Shown here: one piece after another, positions 45,181-56,163 of the stretch
How positions within the stretch are numbered: the first letter of the stretch is position 1
How the letters are laid out: each line of letters opens with the position of its first letter
Assembly (NCBI GenBank): GCA_013822725.1
Contig: PNKX01000016.1
Coordinates: 59,451-123,450, forward strand
Length of the DNA: 64,000 nucleotides
DNA from: Pirellula sp.
Lineage (GTDB): Bacteria > Planctomycetota > Planctomycetia > Pirellulales > Lacipirellulaceae
Direction of reading: 5' to 3'
Made by a program: the position numbers and the translations under genes
The notes under the pieces: model-generated
Databases searched by the model: none
Told to the model about the DNA's origin: nothing
The model's input: the letters and a program-made list of their open reading frames with translations, nothing else

Positions 45181-46130
45181 CGCAACTCCGCGCGGGGATT
45201 CTCGTTGTAGCGCTGCGCAATCTCCGCGAGTTGCTGGCGATCTTCATCGCTGAGATCCTTGGGCATCACAATCTCAAGCTCCGCAAACAGATCGCCCGGC
45301 TCGCCGGAACCGGCCTTCACCCCCTGCCCTTTGACGCGCAGTTTGCGTCCGCTGGAGGAACCTGGCGGCACGGTGAGCGTGATCACGCCGTGCGGCGTCG
45401 GGACGTCGATTTTGCCGCCAGCGATCGCTTCGGCAAGGGTGATCGGCACCGAGACTTCGAGCCGTTTGCCAAAGCGGCGGAAGTGGGGATGTGGGGCGAT
45501 GGCGACGCGAATCAAGATATCGCCCGCCTGTCCGCCATTGGCGCCCGGTTCGCCCTGGCCGCGGAGGCGAATTCGTTTACCGTCCTCGATGCCGGCGGGA
45601 ATCTTCACGCGGATCGTCTCGGTGCGGCCGTCGCCGCGCTGTACGGCGATCTGCGCTTCGCCCCCCAGGACGGCGCTGGCGAAGGGAATCGAGATCTCAT
45701 GCTCCAAATCGGCGCCTTCTTCGGGCAGCGGGCGACGACCGCCGCCGCGGGCCCCGCGATTGCCGAACTGTTTGAAGAGGTCGGCAAAGCCCCCTCCCCC
45801 GCCGCCGCCAAAGAGATCTTCCAGGTTGACTTCGTGCGCTTCACCCCCTCGCGGTCCGCCGCCAGCGCCGGGCCAGGGACGCGCGCCTTGCGGTCCGCCG
45901 CCCCCCATCGATTCGTAGGCGCTACCGTACCGGTCGAACATCTCCCGCTTTTTGGGATCGTTCAGCACGTCGAACGCGCTCTGCACTTGCTGGAATTTTT
46001 CCTTCGCCTTCGGATCGTCGGGGTGAAGGTCGGGATGGTTCTCGCGCGCGAGCTTGCGGTACGCCTTTTTGATCTCCTCTGCCGAGGCGCCGCGGGCGAC
46101 GCCAAGCGTTGCGTAATAGTCTTCAGCCAT
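45174..46130 (-). CDS. DnaJ-type (CbpA-like) co-chaperone
   Basis: 318 residues from ATG 46130 ([20 protein letters not shown]). J domain (about 4-68) with HPD in [11 protein letters not shown] Gly-rich region (about 75-120) follows, then the two C-terminal substrate-binding beta domains ([57 protein letters not shown]). The cysteine-rich zinc-finger domain of true DnaJ is absent, so it is the CbpA/DnaJ2 type that stimulates DnaK. Confidence 0.93.
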   Translation of the reverse strand: MAEDYYATLGVARGASAEEIKKAYRKLARENHPDLHPDDPKAKEKFQQVQSAFDVLNDPKKREMFDRYGSAYESMGGGGPQGARPWPGAGGGPRGGEAHEVNLEDLFGGGGGGGFADLFKQFGNRGARGGGRRPLPEEGADLEHEISIPFASAVLGGEAQIAVQRGDGRTETIRVKIPAGIEDGKRIRLRGQGEPGANGGQAGDILIRVAIAPHPHFRRFGKRLEVSVPITLAEAIAGGKIDVPTPHGVITLTVPPGSSSGRKLRVKGQGVKAGSGEPGDLFAELEIVMPKDLSDEDRQQLAEIAQRYNENPRAELRW

Positions 46131-46245
46131 GAATGGAAAGGCGCGGTGTTCGAAGGGGTCGGCGGCGCTGGGCTCGCGGGGAAAGTCCCATTTTAGCGGA
46201 CGCGAATGGGCTGGGTAGTGAGCCGTCGTGCGGCGTTCGCGTAGA

Positions 46246-48429
46246 TCACGCCCCCTGCTTCGATTTTTGTCCGCCGCCGTGCTTCGACTTGCCGTCGCCG
46301 TCGGCGGCGCTTGGCGGCGTCTTTGCGAGCGCGATGCCGCTGCTCGCGGCCAGTAACTCGCGCTGGGCGCGATGTTCGGGCTCGTCATGCCAAGCGGCGG
46401 CCCGCACGTAGGACCCGTCGGGCATCAGCACGCGAGCGCGGCAGTTGTCGCGGAGGTAGACCGGAATAATTTCGTCGCAGATTCTACGCTTTAGCTCCGG
46501 CGCTTCGACGGGGAACATCACTTCGACGCGGCGTTCAAAGTTGCGCGGCATCCAGTCGGCGCTGCTCAGGTAGATCTGCTCCTTGCCCGCGTCGCCGAAG
46601 ACCATGATGCGGCTATGTTCGAGGAAGCGATCGACGATGCTGCGGACGCGGATGTTTTCGGAAATGCCGGGGAGCCCGGGGCGCAGGCAGCAGATGCCGC
46701 GAATGACCAGGTCGACCGGCACGCCCGCCTGGCTCGCCTGATAGAGGGCTTCGATCGTTTCGCCGTCGACCAGCGAGTTGAGCTTGGCAAAGATGCGGGC
46801 GCTTTTTCCCTCGACGGCCCGGGCCGTTTGCTCGTCGATCAACTCAACCGTGCGGCGGTGGAGGTCGGTCGGCGCGATCACCAGCTTCTTCCACTCGTGG
46901 CCCTGCGAATAGCCCGTGAGGAAGTTGAAGAGCGCCGTGCAATCGTCGGCCATCACCTTGTTCGACGTGAACAACGCCATGTCGGTGTAGAGTCGCGCGG
47001 TCGCCGGATTGTAGTTGCCGGTGCCGAGATGGACGTAGCGACGAACTTTCGTCCCTTCCTGCCGCACGACCATGGCGAGCTTGCAGTGAGTTTTGAGGTC
47101 CATGAAGCCGTACACGACATGGACGCCGGCCCGTTCCATTTGACGAGACCAACTGATGTTGTTCGCCTCGTCGAAGCGGGCCTTCAGTTCCACCAGCGCC
47201 GTGACGTGCTTGCCGTTCTCGGCCGCCTGGATGAGCGATTTGACGATGGGGCTGTCGCCGCTGGTGCGGTAGAGCGTTTGCTTGATGGCGAGGACGTGCG
47301 GATCTTCGGCGGCGCTTTGGATGAAATCGACCACCGGATCGAACGAATCGAACGGGTGGTGAAGCAGCACGTCGCGATCGGCGATCTCCGCAAACAGGTT
47401 GTCGCCCCGCCGCATGCCGAGCGGCTGCCGCGGCGTGAACGGCGCGTCGCGCAGAGCGTCCTTCCCTGCCAGGCGGGCGAGTTCGTTGAGCGCCGTCATG
47501 TCGAGCATGCCGTCGACGCGATAAACTTCGGAGTACTTTTCTCCCTCGATGAAGAAGTTCTCCTGCAATTGCTCTTCGCCGATGAGCGTCTCGAGCAAGT
47601 CGCGGCTCATTTCTTTGTGAACTTCGAGCCGGACCGCTTCGGAGTGCTGCCGAGCGCGCAACCGCGACTCGATCGCCCGCAGCATGTCGTCCGACTCTTG
47701 TTCCAGCATGTCGACGTCCATGTCGCGGGTGAGCCGGAACGTCGCCTGGTGGGCGCTCTCGTAGCCGCCGAAGAGTTCCGACAGCTTGCAAGCGATAATG
47801 TCTTCGAGCAGGACGAACTTGTTCTCGTGCGGTCCGCCCACGTCGATGAAGCGAGGCAACACTTGCGGCAATTGGACCACGGCGAAGAGTTCCGCCGGGC
47901 CGAGTCCGCTGGTGCGCTGCAACAGCGCGGCGAGGTAAAGTCCGCGATTGTGAAACCGCGGACTCGGATGGCTGGGATCGATCGCCATCGGCGTGAGAAT
48001 CGGGAACGCGCGCTGGCGAAAGAACTCGTCGACGATCTTCCGCTGCGGTTTGTCGAAGTCGGACTCTTTAAGCAGCAGGATCTGCTGTTCGACGAGCGCC
48101 GGCAGAATCGCCTTGTTCCAGCAACGGTACTGCTGTTCGACCAACTCGCGGGTGCGCTGCCAGATCCGTTGCAGCAGCGTTAGCGCGTCGAGCCCGTCGG
48201 CCCCGGCGTCTTGCGGCGCCACGCCGCCGAACGCCTGTTCGCGCAGGCCCGCCACGCGGACCATAAAGAACTCGTCGAGGTTCGAACTGAAGATCGAGAG
48301 GAACTTCACCCGCTCGAGCAGCGGGTTCGAAGGATCCTGCGCTTCTTCCAGCACCCGCGCGTTGAACTCCAGCCAACTCAACTCGCGGTTGATGAAGTGC
48401 TCAGGGAGGTAAACGACGGGATCGGGCAT
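46246..48429 (-). CDS. ppk1: Polyphosphate kinase 1
   Basis: 727 residues from ATG 48429 ([20 protein letters not shown]). The N domain has [20 protein letters not shown] and [20 protein letters not shown]. The phospholipase-D-like catalytic half has [18 protein letters not shown], containing the phospho-histidine, and [20 protein letters not shown]. The C terminus has [15 protein letters not shown]. It reversibly transfers the gamma phosphate of ATP to polyphosphate. No ppx is adjacent. Confidence 0.96.
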   Translation of the reverse strand: MPDPVVYLPEHFINRELSWLEFNARVLEEAQDPSNPLLERVKFLSIFSSNLDEFFMVRVAGLREQAFGGVAPQDAGADGLDALTLLQRIWQRTRELVEQQYRCWNKAILPALVEQQILLLKESDFDKPQRKIVDEFFRQRAFPILTPMAIDPSHPSPRFHNRGLYLAALLQRTSGLGPAELFAVVQLPQVLPRFIDVGGPHENKFVLLEDIIACKLSELFGGYESAHQATFRLTRDMDVDMLEQESDDMLRAIESRLRARQHSEAVRLEVHKEMSRDLLETLIGEEQLQENFFIEGEKYSEVYRVDGMLDMTALNELARLAGKDALRDAPFTPRQPLGMRRGDNLFAEIADRDVLLHHPFDSFDPVVDFIQSAAEDPHVLAIKQTLYRTSGDSPIVKSLIQAAENGKHVTALVELKARFDEANNISWSRQMERAGVHVVYGFMDLKTHCKLAMVVRQEGTKVRRYVHLGTGNYNPATARLYTDMALFTSNKVMADDCTALFNFLTGYSQGHEWKKLVIAPTDLHRRTVELIDEQTARAVEGKSARIFAKLNSLVDGETIEALYQASQAGVPVDLVIRGICCLRPGLPGISENIRVRSIVDRFLEHSRIMVFGDAGKEQIYLSSADWMPRNFERRVEVMFPVEAPELKRRICDEIIPVYLRDNCRARVLMPDGSYVRAAAWHDEPEHRAQRELLAASSGIALAKTPPSAADGDGKSKHGGGQKSKQGA

Positions 48430-48559
48430 GGAACTGCGGAGAATCGGGCGGGGAGTTGCGCGGGCAGAATGCCAGCGCAATTATAGCGTACGGCCCGCCC
48501 TCCGCCGGAGGTGCGAAAAAGACTCAAGTTCCGCCTGCTCGGCGCCGGCGTCAGCGTGA

Positions 48560-48883
48560 TCAAGCCAAGGCGTCGAAGACGCGGACTTTCGACCAATTCA
48601 CCGATTGTTCGGCGATGAATTCTTTGTGCCGCGGAGCGACTTGGTACTGGTCGTGCGCTTCCTTGCTGTCGAAAACGACGACTAGCGCCACGTCGAACTC
48701 TTGGTCGTTTACCGGGCGTTGATACGAGGGTTCGCGAACGCCAACGCTGTAGTGGACCGTTCCCGGATGGTCCGTGAGGTATTTATTGCAAGCCGCGAGG
48801 AACGCCTCACGCGAGGCGGGCGATTGGTCTTTCAGCGTGAAGAAGACCACGTGGGCTAATCCGGGCGTCGATTGGGAAGGCAT
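48560..48883 (-). CDS. Dabb-family (stress-responsive A/B barrel) protein
   Basis: 107 residues. The Dabb alpha+beta barrel motif is present: LAHVVFFTLKDQSPASREAF at the start, VHYSVGVREPSYQRPVN in the middle and FDVALVVVFDSKEAHDQYQV, then HKEFIAEQ. It is a small dimeric barrel; members range from stress proteins to cyclases and the function is unknown here. It lies 130 bases upstream of the ppk1 start. Confidence 0.87.
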   Translation of the reverse strand: MPSQSTPGLAHVVFFTLKDQSPASREAFLAACNKYLTDHPGTVHYSVGVREPSYQRPVNDQEFDVALVVVFDSKEAHDQYQVAPRHKEFIAEQSVNWSKVRVFDALA

Positions 48884-48948
48884 GCATCGATCTCAGGTAA
48901 AGAATCTGCTACTGGCTGCTACTGATCGTCGCGGGAAGCAACTTTGCG

Positions 48949-49827
48949 TTATTGGCCTGAATTGATCAAGCGCGGCTGTTCTTGAGCCCTCGGGGTCACG
49001 GCGGCTGGTTCCTCGCCGTTGGTGCCGGGCGGGATTAACTTGTTCTCGCGATAGTTCTGCTCGCTCGAACTGCCGTCGGCGCCCCAGCGAACCAGCGTGC
49101 CGTTGAGCATTCCCTTTTCGAACGTCGCCTCGGCCAACTTTCGACCAGCTTCATCCCATTCAGTCATTTGGCCATCGAGGAGACCGTCAGTAAAACCGGC
49201 CTCTTGGTGAGTCTTGCCGCTGGCGTAGAAAGTCTTACGCGGCCCCGAAAGTTTCCCGTCGACAAAGGTCTGTTCGATTTTCGGGGTCTTGCCGTCGTCG
49301 TAGTAGGTGACCCAGGCTCCGTCGCGTTTCCCCGCCTTATAGCCTTTCTTGGCTTGCAGCGTTCCGTCAGCGCGGAAGATCTCCCAGGCTCCATCCGGAG
49401 CGCCCTTCTTGAAAATCACCGTCTTCGCCAGCTGGCCATTGTCGTGCCAGTAGCTCCAGGGGCCGTCATGGACTCCGCTGTCGAAGTTTCCTTCGGCGAA
49501 CTTCTGGCCACCTCGATAGTACTCGGTGTATTTGCCGTGGTTGACGACCTGATTGTCGGAAAGCAAACGCACGTTCCGTTCAACGCGGACCTTCCCGTCG
49601 TCGTAAGGTTCCTTTACTGGGCCTTCCTTGGCGACGGTCGGCTCTGGGGAGGGCGTCGGTTCATCGAGGTACACCGCCGCGGGCTCGGCTTTCGCTGCGT
49701 CGGCAGCGGCTGGGGCTGCGGCTTCTTGGGCGAACGCCGGATGAAGCGAGGCGCTGGCGCACCAACCTGAGACAGCGACCACGGCCAATAGACGGAACGA
49801 AACTCGCAACGCACGAAGAGAAGTCAT
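48949..49827 (-). CDS. Secreted YwqK/MORN-repeat protein
   Basis: 292 residues from ATG 49827 (MTSLRALRVSFRLLAVVAVS). The signal peptide ends near AFAQE. An Ala/Pro-rich segment is followed by about seven YwqK-type MORN-like repeats of about 22 residues, such as YDDGKTPKIEQTFVDGKLSG and GLLDGQMTEWDEAGRKLAEA. YwqK homologues are often called antitoxins, but that does not apply to a secreted form. Likely a periplasmic or surface beta-repeat protein. Confidence 0.82.
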   Translation of the reverse strand: MTSLRALRVSFRLLAVVAVSGWCASASLHPAFAQEAAAPAAADAAKAEPAAVYLDEPTPSPEPTVAKEGPVKEPYDDGKVRVERNVRLLSDNQVVNHGKYTEYYRGGQKFAEGNFDSGVHDGPWSYWHDNGQLAKTVIFKKGAPDGAWEIFRADGTLQAKKGYKAGKRDGAWVTYYDDGKTPKIEQTFVDGKLSGPRKTFYASGKTHQEAGFTDGLLDGQMTEWDEAGRKLAEATFEKGMLNGTLVRWGADGSSSEQNYRENKLIPPGTNGEEPAAVTPRAQEQPRLINSGQ

Positions 49828-49983
49828 CAAGCTAAACTCCAAGTATCCCGCCCCCAGCGGGGCAAGTTGGCTCACTCAGCGAATCTGTAGTATGGCGATC
49901 GAACGCGATCCAGCCTAGGAATCGTCGCCGACTCTCCGCCGCGGGCAAGTCCCTTCCCCGCGAATCGGGTGCGGCTTTGCCGT

Positions 49984-51300
49984 TTAAGCCGGTTCCGCCG
50001 GCTTTTTACTGCTTTCAAAGTACCAGTCGGGGGGGAGAATCGTGTCCTTCCCGACGACGATAATTCCGTCGCGGATGACGCAACAATCGTTCGCCCCGTC
50101 GTCCAGCTGAGCGTCATTGATGATTCGCACCCGTTGGCCGACGCGGCAGTTTTTATCGATGATCGCTCCCTCGATGACGGCGCCGGCGCCGATCCCCATC
50201 GGGGGCTCGTCGGCGAAATCGCTCGCCGCCACCGCTTCGGGCGATTCATAGAAGTCGGCGCCCATCAGGATTGAGTTGCGAATCGTCACGTCGCGGCCGA
50301 TGCGGCAGCGAAGGCCGATGACGCTGTTTTCGATTCGCGCCCCTGGCTCGATAATGCAGCCATCGGAGATGAGGCTGCCGGTGATCATCGCCCCGTCGAT
50401 TCGCGACGGCGGCAAGAACCGCGGCCGCGTATAGATTGGGGCGCCGCCGTCGTTCAAATCGAACGGCGGATTTGGCTGGGCGAGTTGCAGGTTCGCCTCG
50501 TAAAACGAACCAATCGTGCCGATGTCCTCCCAGTAGCCGTCGAAGAGGTGAACCTGCACGCGACGCGTGCCGATGGCGTGCGGGAAGACTTCGCGCCCGA
50601 AGTCCTGATGGTTGTCCTGAGCAAGCATTTCCGCCAACACCTTGGCGCTGAAGACGTAGATGCCCATGCTCGCCAGGCAGTCGCGCCCGCCGCTGCCGAC
50701 GCCGCGGGCGTCGATCCAACCCGGGTCCATCCGGACCGGGGCGATCTGCTCCTCAGTCTTCGGCTTCTCGACGAAGCCCTCGACCTGGCCGGAGTGATCA
50801 ACCCGCATGATTCCCATGGCGGCGGCTTCGTGGGCGTGGACTGGCTTTGCGGCGATCGTGATGTCGGCCTTTGAGTCGATGTGCGTCTGGATCATCGCGG
50901 CGAGATCCATCCGATAGAGCTGATCGCCCGAGAGGATCACGACGTAGTCGACGCCGAGCTGCGTGAAGTAACGCAAGTGCTTCCGCACGGCGTCGGCGGT
51001 TCCCTGGTACCAGCCGGTTCCTTCGGCCATCGTCTGCTGGGCCGCGAGGATTTCGACAAACCCGCCGCTAAAGTTGTCGAAGCGGTAGGTGCCGCGGATA
51101 TGGCGGTGGAGGCTCACCGACAGGAACTGCGTGAGCACGTAAATGCGGTTGATGCCGCTGTTGAGGCAGTTCGAAATCGGGATGTCGATGAGGCGGTACT
51201 TACCGGCCAGCGGCACCGCCGGCTTTGACCGATAGTTCGTGAGCGGCTGCAACCGCGTTCCCTGTCCGCCGCCTAAGACCACGGCCACCGCATTCTTCAT
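49984..51300 (-). CDS. glgC: Glucose-1-phosphate adenylyltransferase GlgC
   Basis: 438 residues from ATG 51300 (MKNAVAVVLGGGQGTRLQPL). The nucleotidyltransferase motif GGGQGTRLQPLT is followed by SKPAVPLAGKYRLIDIPISN, GTADAVRKHLRYF and ILSGDQLYRMD. A left-handed beta-helix follows (IDGAMITGSLISDGCIIEPG). It makes ADP-glucose for glycogen. Extended frames upstream run into a repeat element. Confidence 0.95.
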   Translation of the reverse strand: MKNAVAVVLGGGQGTRLQPLTNYRSKPAVPLAGKYRLIDIPISNCLNSGINRIYVLTQFLSVSLHRHIRGTYRFDNFSGGFVEILAAQQTMAEGTGWYQGTADAVRKHLRYFTQLGVDYVVILSGDQLYRMDLAAMIQTHIDSKADITIAAKPVHAHEAAAMGIMRVDHSGQVEGFVEKPKTEEQIAPVRMDPGWIDARGVGSGGRDCLASMGIYVFSAKVLAEMLAQDNHQDFGREVFPHAIGTRRVQVHLFDGYWEDIGTIGSFYEANLQLAQPNPPFDLNDGGAPIYTRPRFLPPSRIDGAMITGSLISDGCIIEPGARIENSVIGLRCRIGRDVTIRNSILMGADFYESPEAVAASDFADEPPMGIGAGAVIEGAIIDKNCRVGQRVRIINDAQLDDGANDCCVIRDGIIVVGKDTILPPDWYFESSKKPAEPA

Positions 51301-51322
51301 GGGAGATTCCTTAGGTAATTCA

Positions 51323-51529
51323 GTTGAACCGCCAAGGACGCCAAGAGCGCCAAGGGGGGGATTATGAACCACGACGACACGACGGACACGACGAAGAATT
51401 GAAGAAGCGATCAAACTGCGGACTGCATCGTTCGCATTTTCTCGTCGTGCTCGTCGTGCTCGTTGTGTCGTCGTGGTTCAATCCTCCCCGAATTTACCTT
51501 GGCATCCTTGGCGTCCTTGGCGGTTCAAC
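51323..51529. repeat. Two nested inverted repeats between leuS and glgC
   Basis: Outer pair: 51323-51355 (GTTGAACCGCCAAGGACGCC...) with 51497-51529, 30 of 33 bases matching as inverse. Inner pair: 51365-51397 (TGAACCACGACGACACGACG...) with 51437-51480 (...TGTCGTCGTGGTTCA). One element lies entirely within the loop of the other. The whole ends 24 bases from the leuS stop. Confidence 0.88.
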
Positions 51530-51553
51530 TCTGTATTTTGAAAAGTTAGTCAA

Positions 51554-54208
51554 TCACTTTACTGCGAAGATCACCAACCGGCCCGGGACGACCTTCTCTT
51601 GCACGATGGTCTTTCCGGCGATTTGCTCTGCCACCTTGGGTTCGGCTTTCGCCGCGGCGAGGATGGTTTTCTCATCGGCGTCGGCCGCCACGGTGATCTT
51701 GCCGCGGACTTTGCCGTTCACCTGCACGGCGAGTTCGACGGTTGATTCCGCAATCAATGCGTCGTCGAACTTCGGCCATGGTTCGTAAGCGAGCGTCTTG
51801 CCGTGGCCCAAGAGTTCCCACAGTTCTTCCGCCATGTGGGGCGCGAACGGCGACAGGAGCAGGACGAACGGTTCCATGCAGGCTCGCGTGCGGCGTTCCT
51901 GCTTGGTGAAGAAGTTGGTGAACTCCATCATCCGCGCGATCGCCGTGTTGAACGAGAGCTTGGCAACGTCTTCTGTTACCGCTTTGATCGTCTTGTGCAA
52001 CGTCCGCAGTTCGTCGGCGTTGGGGGCGTCGTTTGTTAGCGCCGGGCTCAGTGCCATCTCCTCCGCGCGGTCGTCGACGATCATTCGCCACGCGCGGCCG
52101 AGGAAGTTGTAAACGCCGTTGACCCCTTCCATGCTCCAGGGCTTCGTCGCTTCGAGCGGACCCATGAACATCTCGTAGAGCCGCAGGGCGTCGGCCCCGT
52201 ATTCCTTCACGACTTCGTCAGGGTTGATGACGTTGCCGCGGCTCTTCGACATCTTCTCGTTGTTCTCGCCGAGGATCATCCCCTGATTGACGAGTTTCTG
52301 GAACGGCTCAACCGTGCTCACGACGCCACGGTCGTAGAGGACCTTGTGCCAGAAGCGAGCGTACAGCAAATGCAGCACCGCATGCTCGGCGCCGCCGATG
52401 TAGAGGTCGATCGGCATCCACGCCTTTTCGATCGCAGGATCAATCGGCGCCCTGGCGTTCGTTGGGTCGAGGAACCGCAGGTAATACCAGCAGCTGCCGG
52501 CCCACTGCGGCATCGTGTTCGTTTCGCGTTTGTACTTCACGCCGTCGATCACGGGGTAGAGCCACTCGTCGGGCGCCTTGTCGAGCGGCGGCTCGGGGCG
52601 GCCGTGCGGCTTGAAATCGTCGAGGTGAGGCAAGTCGACCGGGAGTTGGTCTTCCGGCACGGCGCGGACGCGGCCCGTTTTATTTCCGGCGGCGTCGAGT
52701 TCGTGGAGGATCGGGAAGGGCTCGCCCCAGAATCGCTGCCGGCTGAAGAGCCAGTCGCGGAGCTTGTAGTTGACGGCCTCGCGACCGACTTCCTTTTCTT
52801 CGAGGTCGGCGATGATCTTCCGCTTGAACTCGGCCGTGCGGAGCCCGTTGTACTTGCCGGAGTTGACGGTCATGCCTTCGCCGCCGAAGTAGCGGCGGCC
52901 ATCGAGGACTTCGTTACGCTCCGCCGGCGGCAACGCGTCGCCAGGATCGACGACCGCTTTGATCGGCAGGCCAAACTGTTTCGCGAATTCAAAGTCGCGC
53001 TCATCGTGGGCCGGCACGGCCATGATGGCGCCGGTGCCGTACGAGGCGAGGACGTAGTCGGCGACCCAGATGGGGACGTGCTCTTCGTTAACCGGATTGA
53101 CCGCGTAGCTGCCGGTGAAGACACCGGTCTTTTCCTTCGAGAGCTCTGTCCGCTCCAGGTCGCTCTTGCGAGCGGCTTGTTCGCGATAGGCTTGTACCTT
53201 TGCCGCTTCTTCCTTTTTCGTGAGGCGATCAATCAGCGGATGCTCCGGCGCGATCACCATGTAGGTGGCGCCGAAGAGGGTATCGGGCCGGGTGGTGTAG
53301 ATGTCGAGGCTTTCTTCGACGCGGATCTCGGTCGTGACGAAGAGCGATTCGGTCGTTCCCTCTTCATCAGGAACGAGCACGTCCTGGACGCCGGGGAGGG
53401 TAAAGTAAACCTCCGCCCCCGTGCTGCGGCCGATCCAGTTCCGCTGCAATGCCTTGATGCCGTCGTGCCAGTCGAGACCGTCGAGGTCCTTCTCCAACCG
53501 ATCGGCATACGCCGTGATCCGCAGCATCCATTGGCGCAGCGGCATGCGAACCACCGGGTGGCTGCCGCGCTCGCTTTTACCGTCGATCACTTCCTCGTTG
53601 GCCAGCACGGTACCGAGGGCAGGGCACCAATTGACCGGGGCCTCGCTCTGGAACGCAAGCCGCCGTTCGTCTTGGTAGTCGCGCACCGCATCCTCGCCGG
53701 CGGCTGACACGTCAGCACGAATCGGCAACTCGCTGATCGGCCGACCTTTCTGCAGTTCCGCGTCAAACCAGGTGTCGTAAATCTGCAGAAAGATCCACTG
53801 CGTCCATTTGAAGTACGCCACGTCGGTCGTGGCGATTTCGCGGCCCCAGTCGTAGCTGAATCCCAAACTCTTCAGCTGCCGCCGGAACGTCGAGATGTTC
53901 TTCTCGGTCTGGATCCGCGGATGGACGCCGGTCTTGATAGCGTGTTCTTCCGCCGGCAGGCCGAAGCTATCGAACCCCATCGGGTGGATGACGCTCTTCC
54001 CTTGCATACGGGCGGCCCGGCAGACGATGTCGGTCGCCGTGTACCCTTCGGGATGGCCTACATGAAGGCCGTCGCCGCTGGGGTAGGGGAACATATCGAG
54101 GGCGTAGAGCTTCTCGCCCGCGGGCATCGTCGGCGCCGCGAACGTCGCGTGCTGCTCCCAATAGGCTTGCCACTTCGGTTCGATCGCAGCAGGGTTATAG
54201 CGTGGCAT
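51554..54208 (-). CDS. leuS: Leucyl-tRNA synthetase
   Basis: 884 residues from ATG 54208 ([20 protein letters not shown]); longer frames upstream lack homology. Class I signature HVGH (about 49-52) in [17 protein letters not shown] and the KMSKS loop in [20 protein letters not shown]. The editing domain lies in between ([40 protein letters not shown]). The C-terminal anticodon-binding and small tail domains are complete. It charges tRNA-Leu. Divergent from hom with about 275 bases between. Confidence 0.97.
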   Translation of the reverse strand: MPRYNPAAIEPKWQAYWEQHATFAAPTMPAGEKLYALDMFPYPSGDGLHVGHPEGYTATDIVCRAARMQGKSVIHPMGFDSFGLPAEEHAIKTGVHPRIQTEKNISTFRRQLKSLGFSYDWGREIATTDVAYFKWTQWIFLQIYDTWFDAELQKGRPISELPIRADVSAAGEDAVRDYQDERRLAFQSEAPVNWCPALGTVLANEEVIDGKSERGSHPVVRMPLRQWMLRITAYADRLEKDLDGLDWHDGIKALQRNWIGRSTGAEVYFTLPGVQDVLVPDEEGTTESLFVTTEIRVEESLDIYTTRPDTLFGATYMVIAPEHPLIDRLTKKEEAAKVQAYREQAARKSDLERTELSKEKTGVFTGSYAVNPVNEEHVPIWVADYVLASYGTGAIMAVPAHDERDFEFAKQFGLPIKAVVDPGDALPPAERNEVLDGRRYFGGEGMTVNSGKYNGLRTAEFKRKIIADLEEKEVGREAVNYKLRDWLFSRQRFWGEPFPILHELDAAGNKTGRVRAVPEDQLPVDLPHLDDFKPHGRPEPPLDKAPDEWLYPVIDGVKYKRETNTMPQWAGSCWYYLRFLDPTNARAPIDPAIEKAWMPIDLYIGGAEHAVLHLLYARFWHKVLYDRGVVSTVEPFQKLVNQGMILGENNEKMSKSRGNVINPDEVVKEYGADALRLYEMFMGPLEATKPWSMEGVNGVYNFLGRAWRMIVDDRAEEMALSPALTNDAPNADELRTLHKTIKAVTEDVAKLSFNTAIARMMEFTNFFTKQERRTRACMEPFVLLLSPFAPHMAEELWELLGHGKTLAYEPWPKFDDALIAESTVELAVQVNGKVRGKITVAADADEKTILAAAKAEPKVAEQIAGKTIVQEKVVPGRLVIFAVK

Positions 54209-54483
54209 TTCGGGAGTTTTCGTCGCGTGCAGTGAGAATGAAGGAAGTCGACCAGTCAGCGAGCCGGGCCGTCCCGGCCCCGGCGGGCAGAGCATTTACC
54301 CGCCCAAGAACGACCGATTCTACTCCCCCCGCCAAGCGGCGCAAACCATGTCGCCCGTTGACGTTTGCGCACCCCACGATTTACTATGTCGTGCTTGTTT
54401 CGACCCGAACGCGACCCCCTGGTGGGGCTGTCCTCAACGTAGCCGCCGCCGCTCGCACCACCGTAACGCCCGCACGCCGCCCC

Positions 54484-55779
54484 ATGGAAAAAACCAAAGT
54501 CGCCATCATCGGCCTCGGCACTGTCGGCAGCGGCGTCGCCCGCTTGCTGCTCGACCATGGCGACCGCACGGCCCGCCACGCCGGCCGGATTCTGTGGCTG
54601 GAAAAGGCGGTGGTCCGCGATCTGAAAAAGGCCCGCGACTGCGAACTTCCCGCGGGAGTGCTGACCGACGACGTGGAGGATGTGATCAACGACCCTGAGA
54701 TCAAGGTCGTCGCTCACCTGGTCGGCGGCTTAGAGCCGGCGCGGACGATCATGCTGCAGTTGCTCAAGAGCGGCAAAGACGTCGTCACCGCGAACAAGGC
54801 GCTGCTGGCCGAGCACGGCCCTGAGCTGTTCGACCGTGCCCGCGAACTGGGCCGCTCGATCGCCTTCGAAGCCTCGGTCGCCGGCGGCGTGCCGATTATC
54901 GCGAATATCAGCCAGTGTCTCTCCGCCAATCAGATCATGTCGCTCCACGGCATCCTGAACGGCACCAGCAATTTTATTTTGTCGAAGATGCATGACGAAG
55001 GCGCCTCCTACGCCGAGGTGCTCAAGGAAGCCCAGCGACTTGGCTACGCCGAGGCTGACCCCGCGATGGACGTCGATGGCAGCGACGCCGCCCAAAAGCT
55101 GGCGATTCTCGCTCACCTCGCCTTCGGCGCCCGCGTCGACTGGAAAGAGATCCCGCGGGTCGGCATCGACAAGATCGACGTCGCCGACGTCCGTTATGCG
55201 AAAGAGATGGGATACCGGATCAAGCTCCTCGCCACCGCCGATTTGGTGGACGACACGCTGGAACTCGACGTGTCGCCGGCGCTGGTGCGGGCACGCAGCC
55301 CATTGGCCCAGGTGCCGGGGCCGTTCAATGCCATTCGCGTCGAGGGCGATGCCGTCGGTCCGTTGTTCTTCCATGGGCAGGGCGCTGGGCAGATGCCGAC
55401 TGCCTCGGCGGTGGTCGCCGACATGATCGACATGGCCGTCGGTCGGACGGCGATCACGTTCCGGACGCTAGAACTCTGGTCGAACCGCAAGGCTCGCGTC
55501 ACCGCGGCGCCGAACGACGCCGCCCGGGCGAAGTTTTATCTCCGCGTGATGGTGCAGGATCATCCGGGCGTGCTGGCCCAAGTGACTGCGGCGCTCGGCG
55601 CCCATTACATTTCGATCGCCTCGGTGCTGCAGCACGAACCGCTGGAGACCGAGGGGGTCGTGCCGCTGGTGATCATGACCCACGAAGCGAGCGAAGGCGC
55701 CGCCGCGCGGGCGTGCGAAGCGATCGACAAACTCCCCGCGGTGCGCGGCGAAACGGTCCGCATGTGGGTGCGTGACTAA
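54484..55779 (+). CDS. hom: Homoserine dehydrogenase
   Basis: 431 residues from ATG 54484 (MEKTKVAIIGLGTVGSGVAR); the open frame extends further upstream through the leuS start and is not used. NAD(P)-binding GLGTVGSGVA, then VVTANKALLAEHG and GGVPIIANISQCLSANQIMS, LHGILNGTSNFIL. A C-terminal ACT domain (about 345-425, FYLRVMVQDHPGVLAQVTAA) suggests threonine feedback. It reduces aspartate semialdehyde to homoserine. Confidence 0.96.
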   Translation: MEKTKVAIIGLGTVGSGVARLLLDHGDRTARHAGRILWLEKAVVRDLKKARDCELPAGVLTDDVEDVINDPEIKVVAHLVGGLEPARTIMLQLLKSGKDVVTANKALLAEHGPELFDRARELGRSIAFEASVAGGVPIIANISQCLSANQIMSLHGILNGTSNFILSKMHDEGASYAEVLKEAQRLGYAEADPAMDVDGSDAAQKLAILAHLAFGARVDWKEIPRVGIDKIDVADVRYAKEMGYRIKLLATADLVDDTLELDVSPALVRARSPLAQVPGPFNAIRVEGDAVGPLFFHGQGAGQMPTASAVVADMIDMAVGRTAITFRTLELWSNRKARVTAAPNDAARAKFYLRVMVQDHPGVLAQVTAALGAHYISIASVLQHEPLETEGVVPLVIMTHEASEGAAARACEAIDKLPAVRGETVRMWVRD

Positions 55780-55786
55780 TTCGCCT

Positions 55787-56113
55787 ATGGAAAGTGAGTT
55801 TAGTACTGCCGACGGAGTAGTTACCAGCCTGGAGTACAGCAATGAAGGGATTCTGCGACTTCGATTCGTCGATTGGCAGGAGCGAGATGTAAGCGTGGCG
55901 TTCGAAGATGTTGTTGCATTCAAATGGCAGGAAGCTGAAGAATTGCACCCCGAAGAGCCTTTCGATGGATCATATGAGATTGTCGATTCGCCCTGGATTG
56001 CGATGCATGCAAGCCAAGGTTTTCTCGATGACGGGATTCGGTACCGCCACCTTAAGTTCAATTTCAATTCGTGCGGTTCGCTGGAGCTGATTTGTTCTGG
56101 CTTTAGTTTGTAG
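55787..56113 (+). CDS. Small hypothetical protein inserted in the hom cluster
   Basis: 108 residues from ATG 55787, or 113 from a GTG at 55772 that overlaps the hom stop. Beta-rich soluble protein: GVVTSLEYSNEGILRLRFVD, WQERDVSVAFEDVVAFKWQE, RYRHLKFNFNSCGSLELICS. GC content is about 51% against about two thirds in hom and the next gene, which points to a foreign origin. No function recognised; its style resembles immunity-type orphan genes. Confidence 0.68.
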   Translation: MESEFSTADGVVTSLEYSNEGILRLRFVDWQERDVSVAFEDVVAFKWQEAEELHPEEPFDGSYEIVDSPWIAMHASQGFLDDGIRYRHLKFNFNSCGSLELICSGFSL

Positions 56114-56163
56114 TTGTTGACGGGTGTTGTCTCGCATAGCCAGAACCTGACGTAGAGCTGATT

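Noticed and set aside
46615..48183. 522-residue plus-strand frame opposite ppk1
   Set aside because: ppk1 on the other strand is complete and conserved; this frame shows no family motif.
52346..53707. 453-residue plus-strand frame opposite leuS
   Set aside because: Antisense shadow of a full-length aminoacyl-tRNA synthetase.
54202..54483. N-terminal extension of the hom frame
   Set aside because: It overlaps the leuS start on the other strand and lacks homology; the NAD-binding fold begins at 54484.
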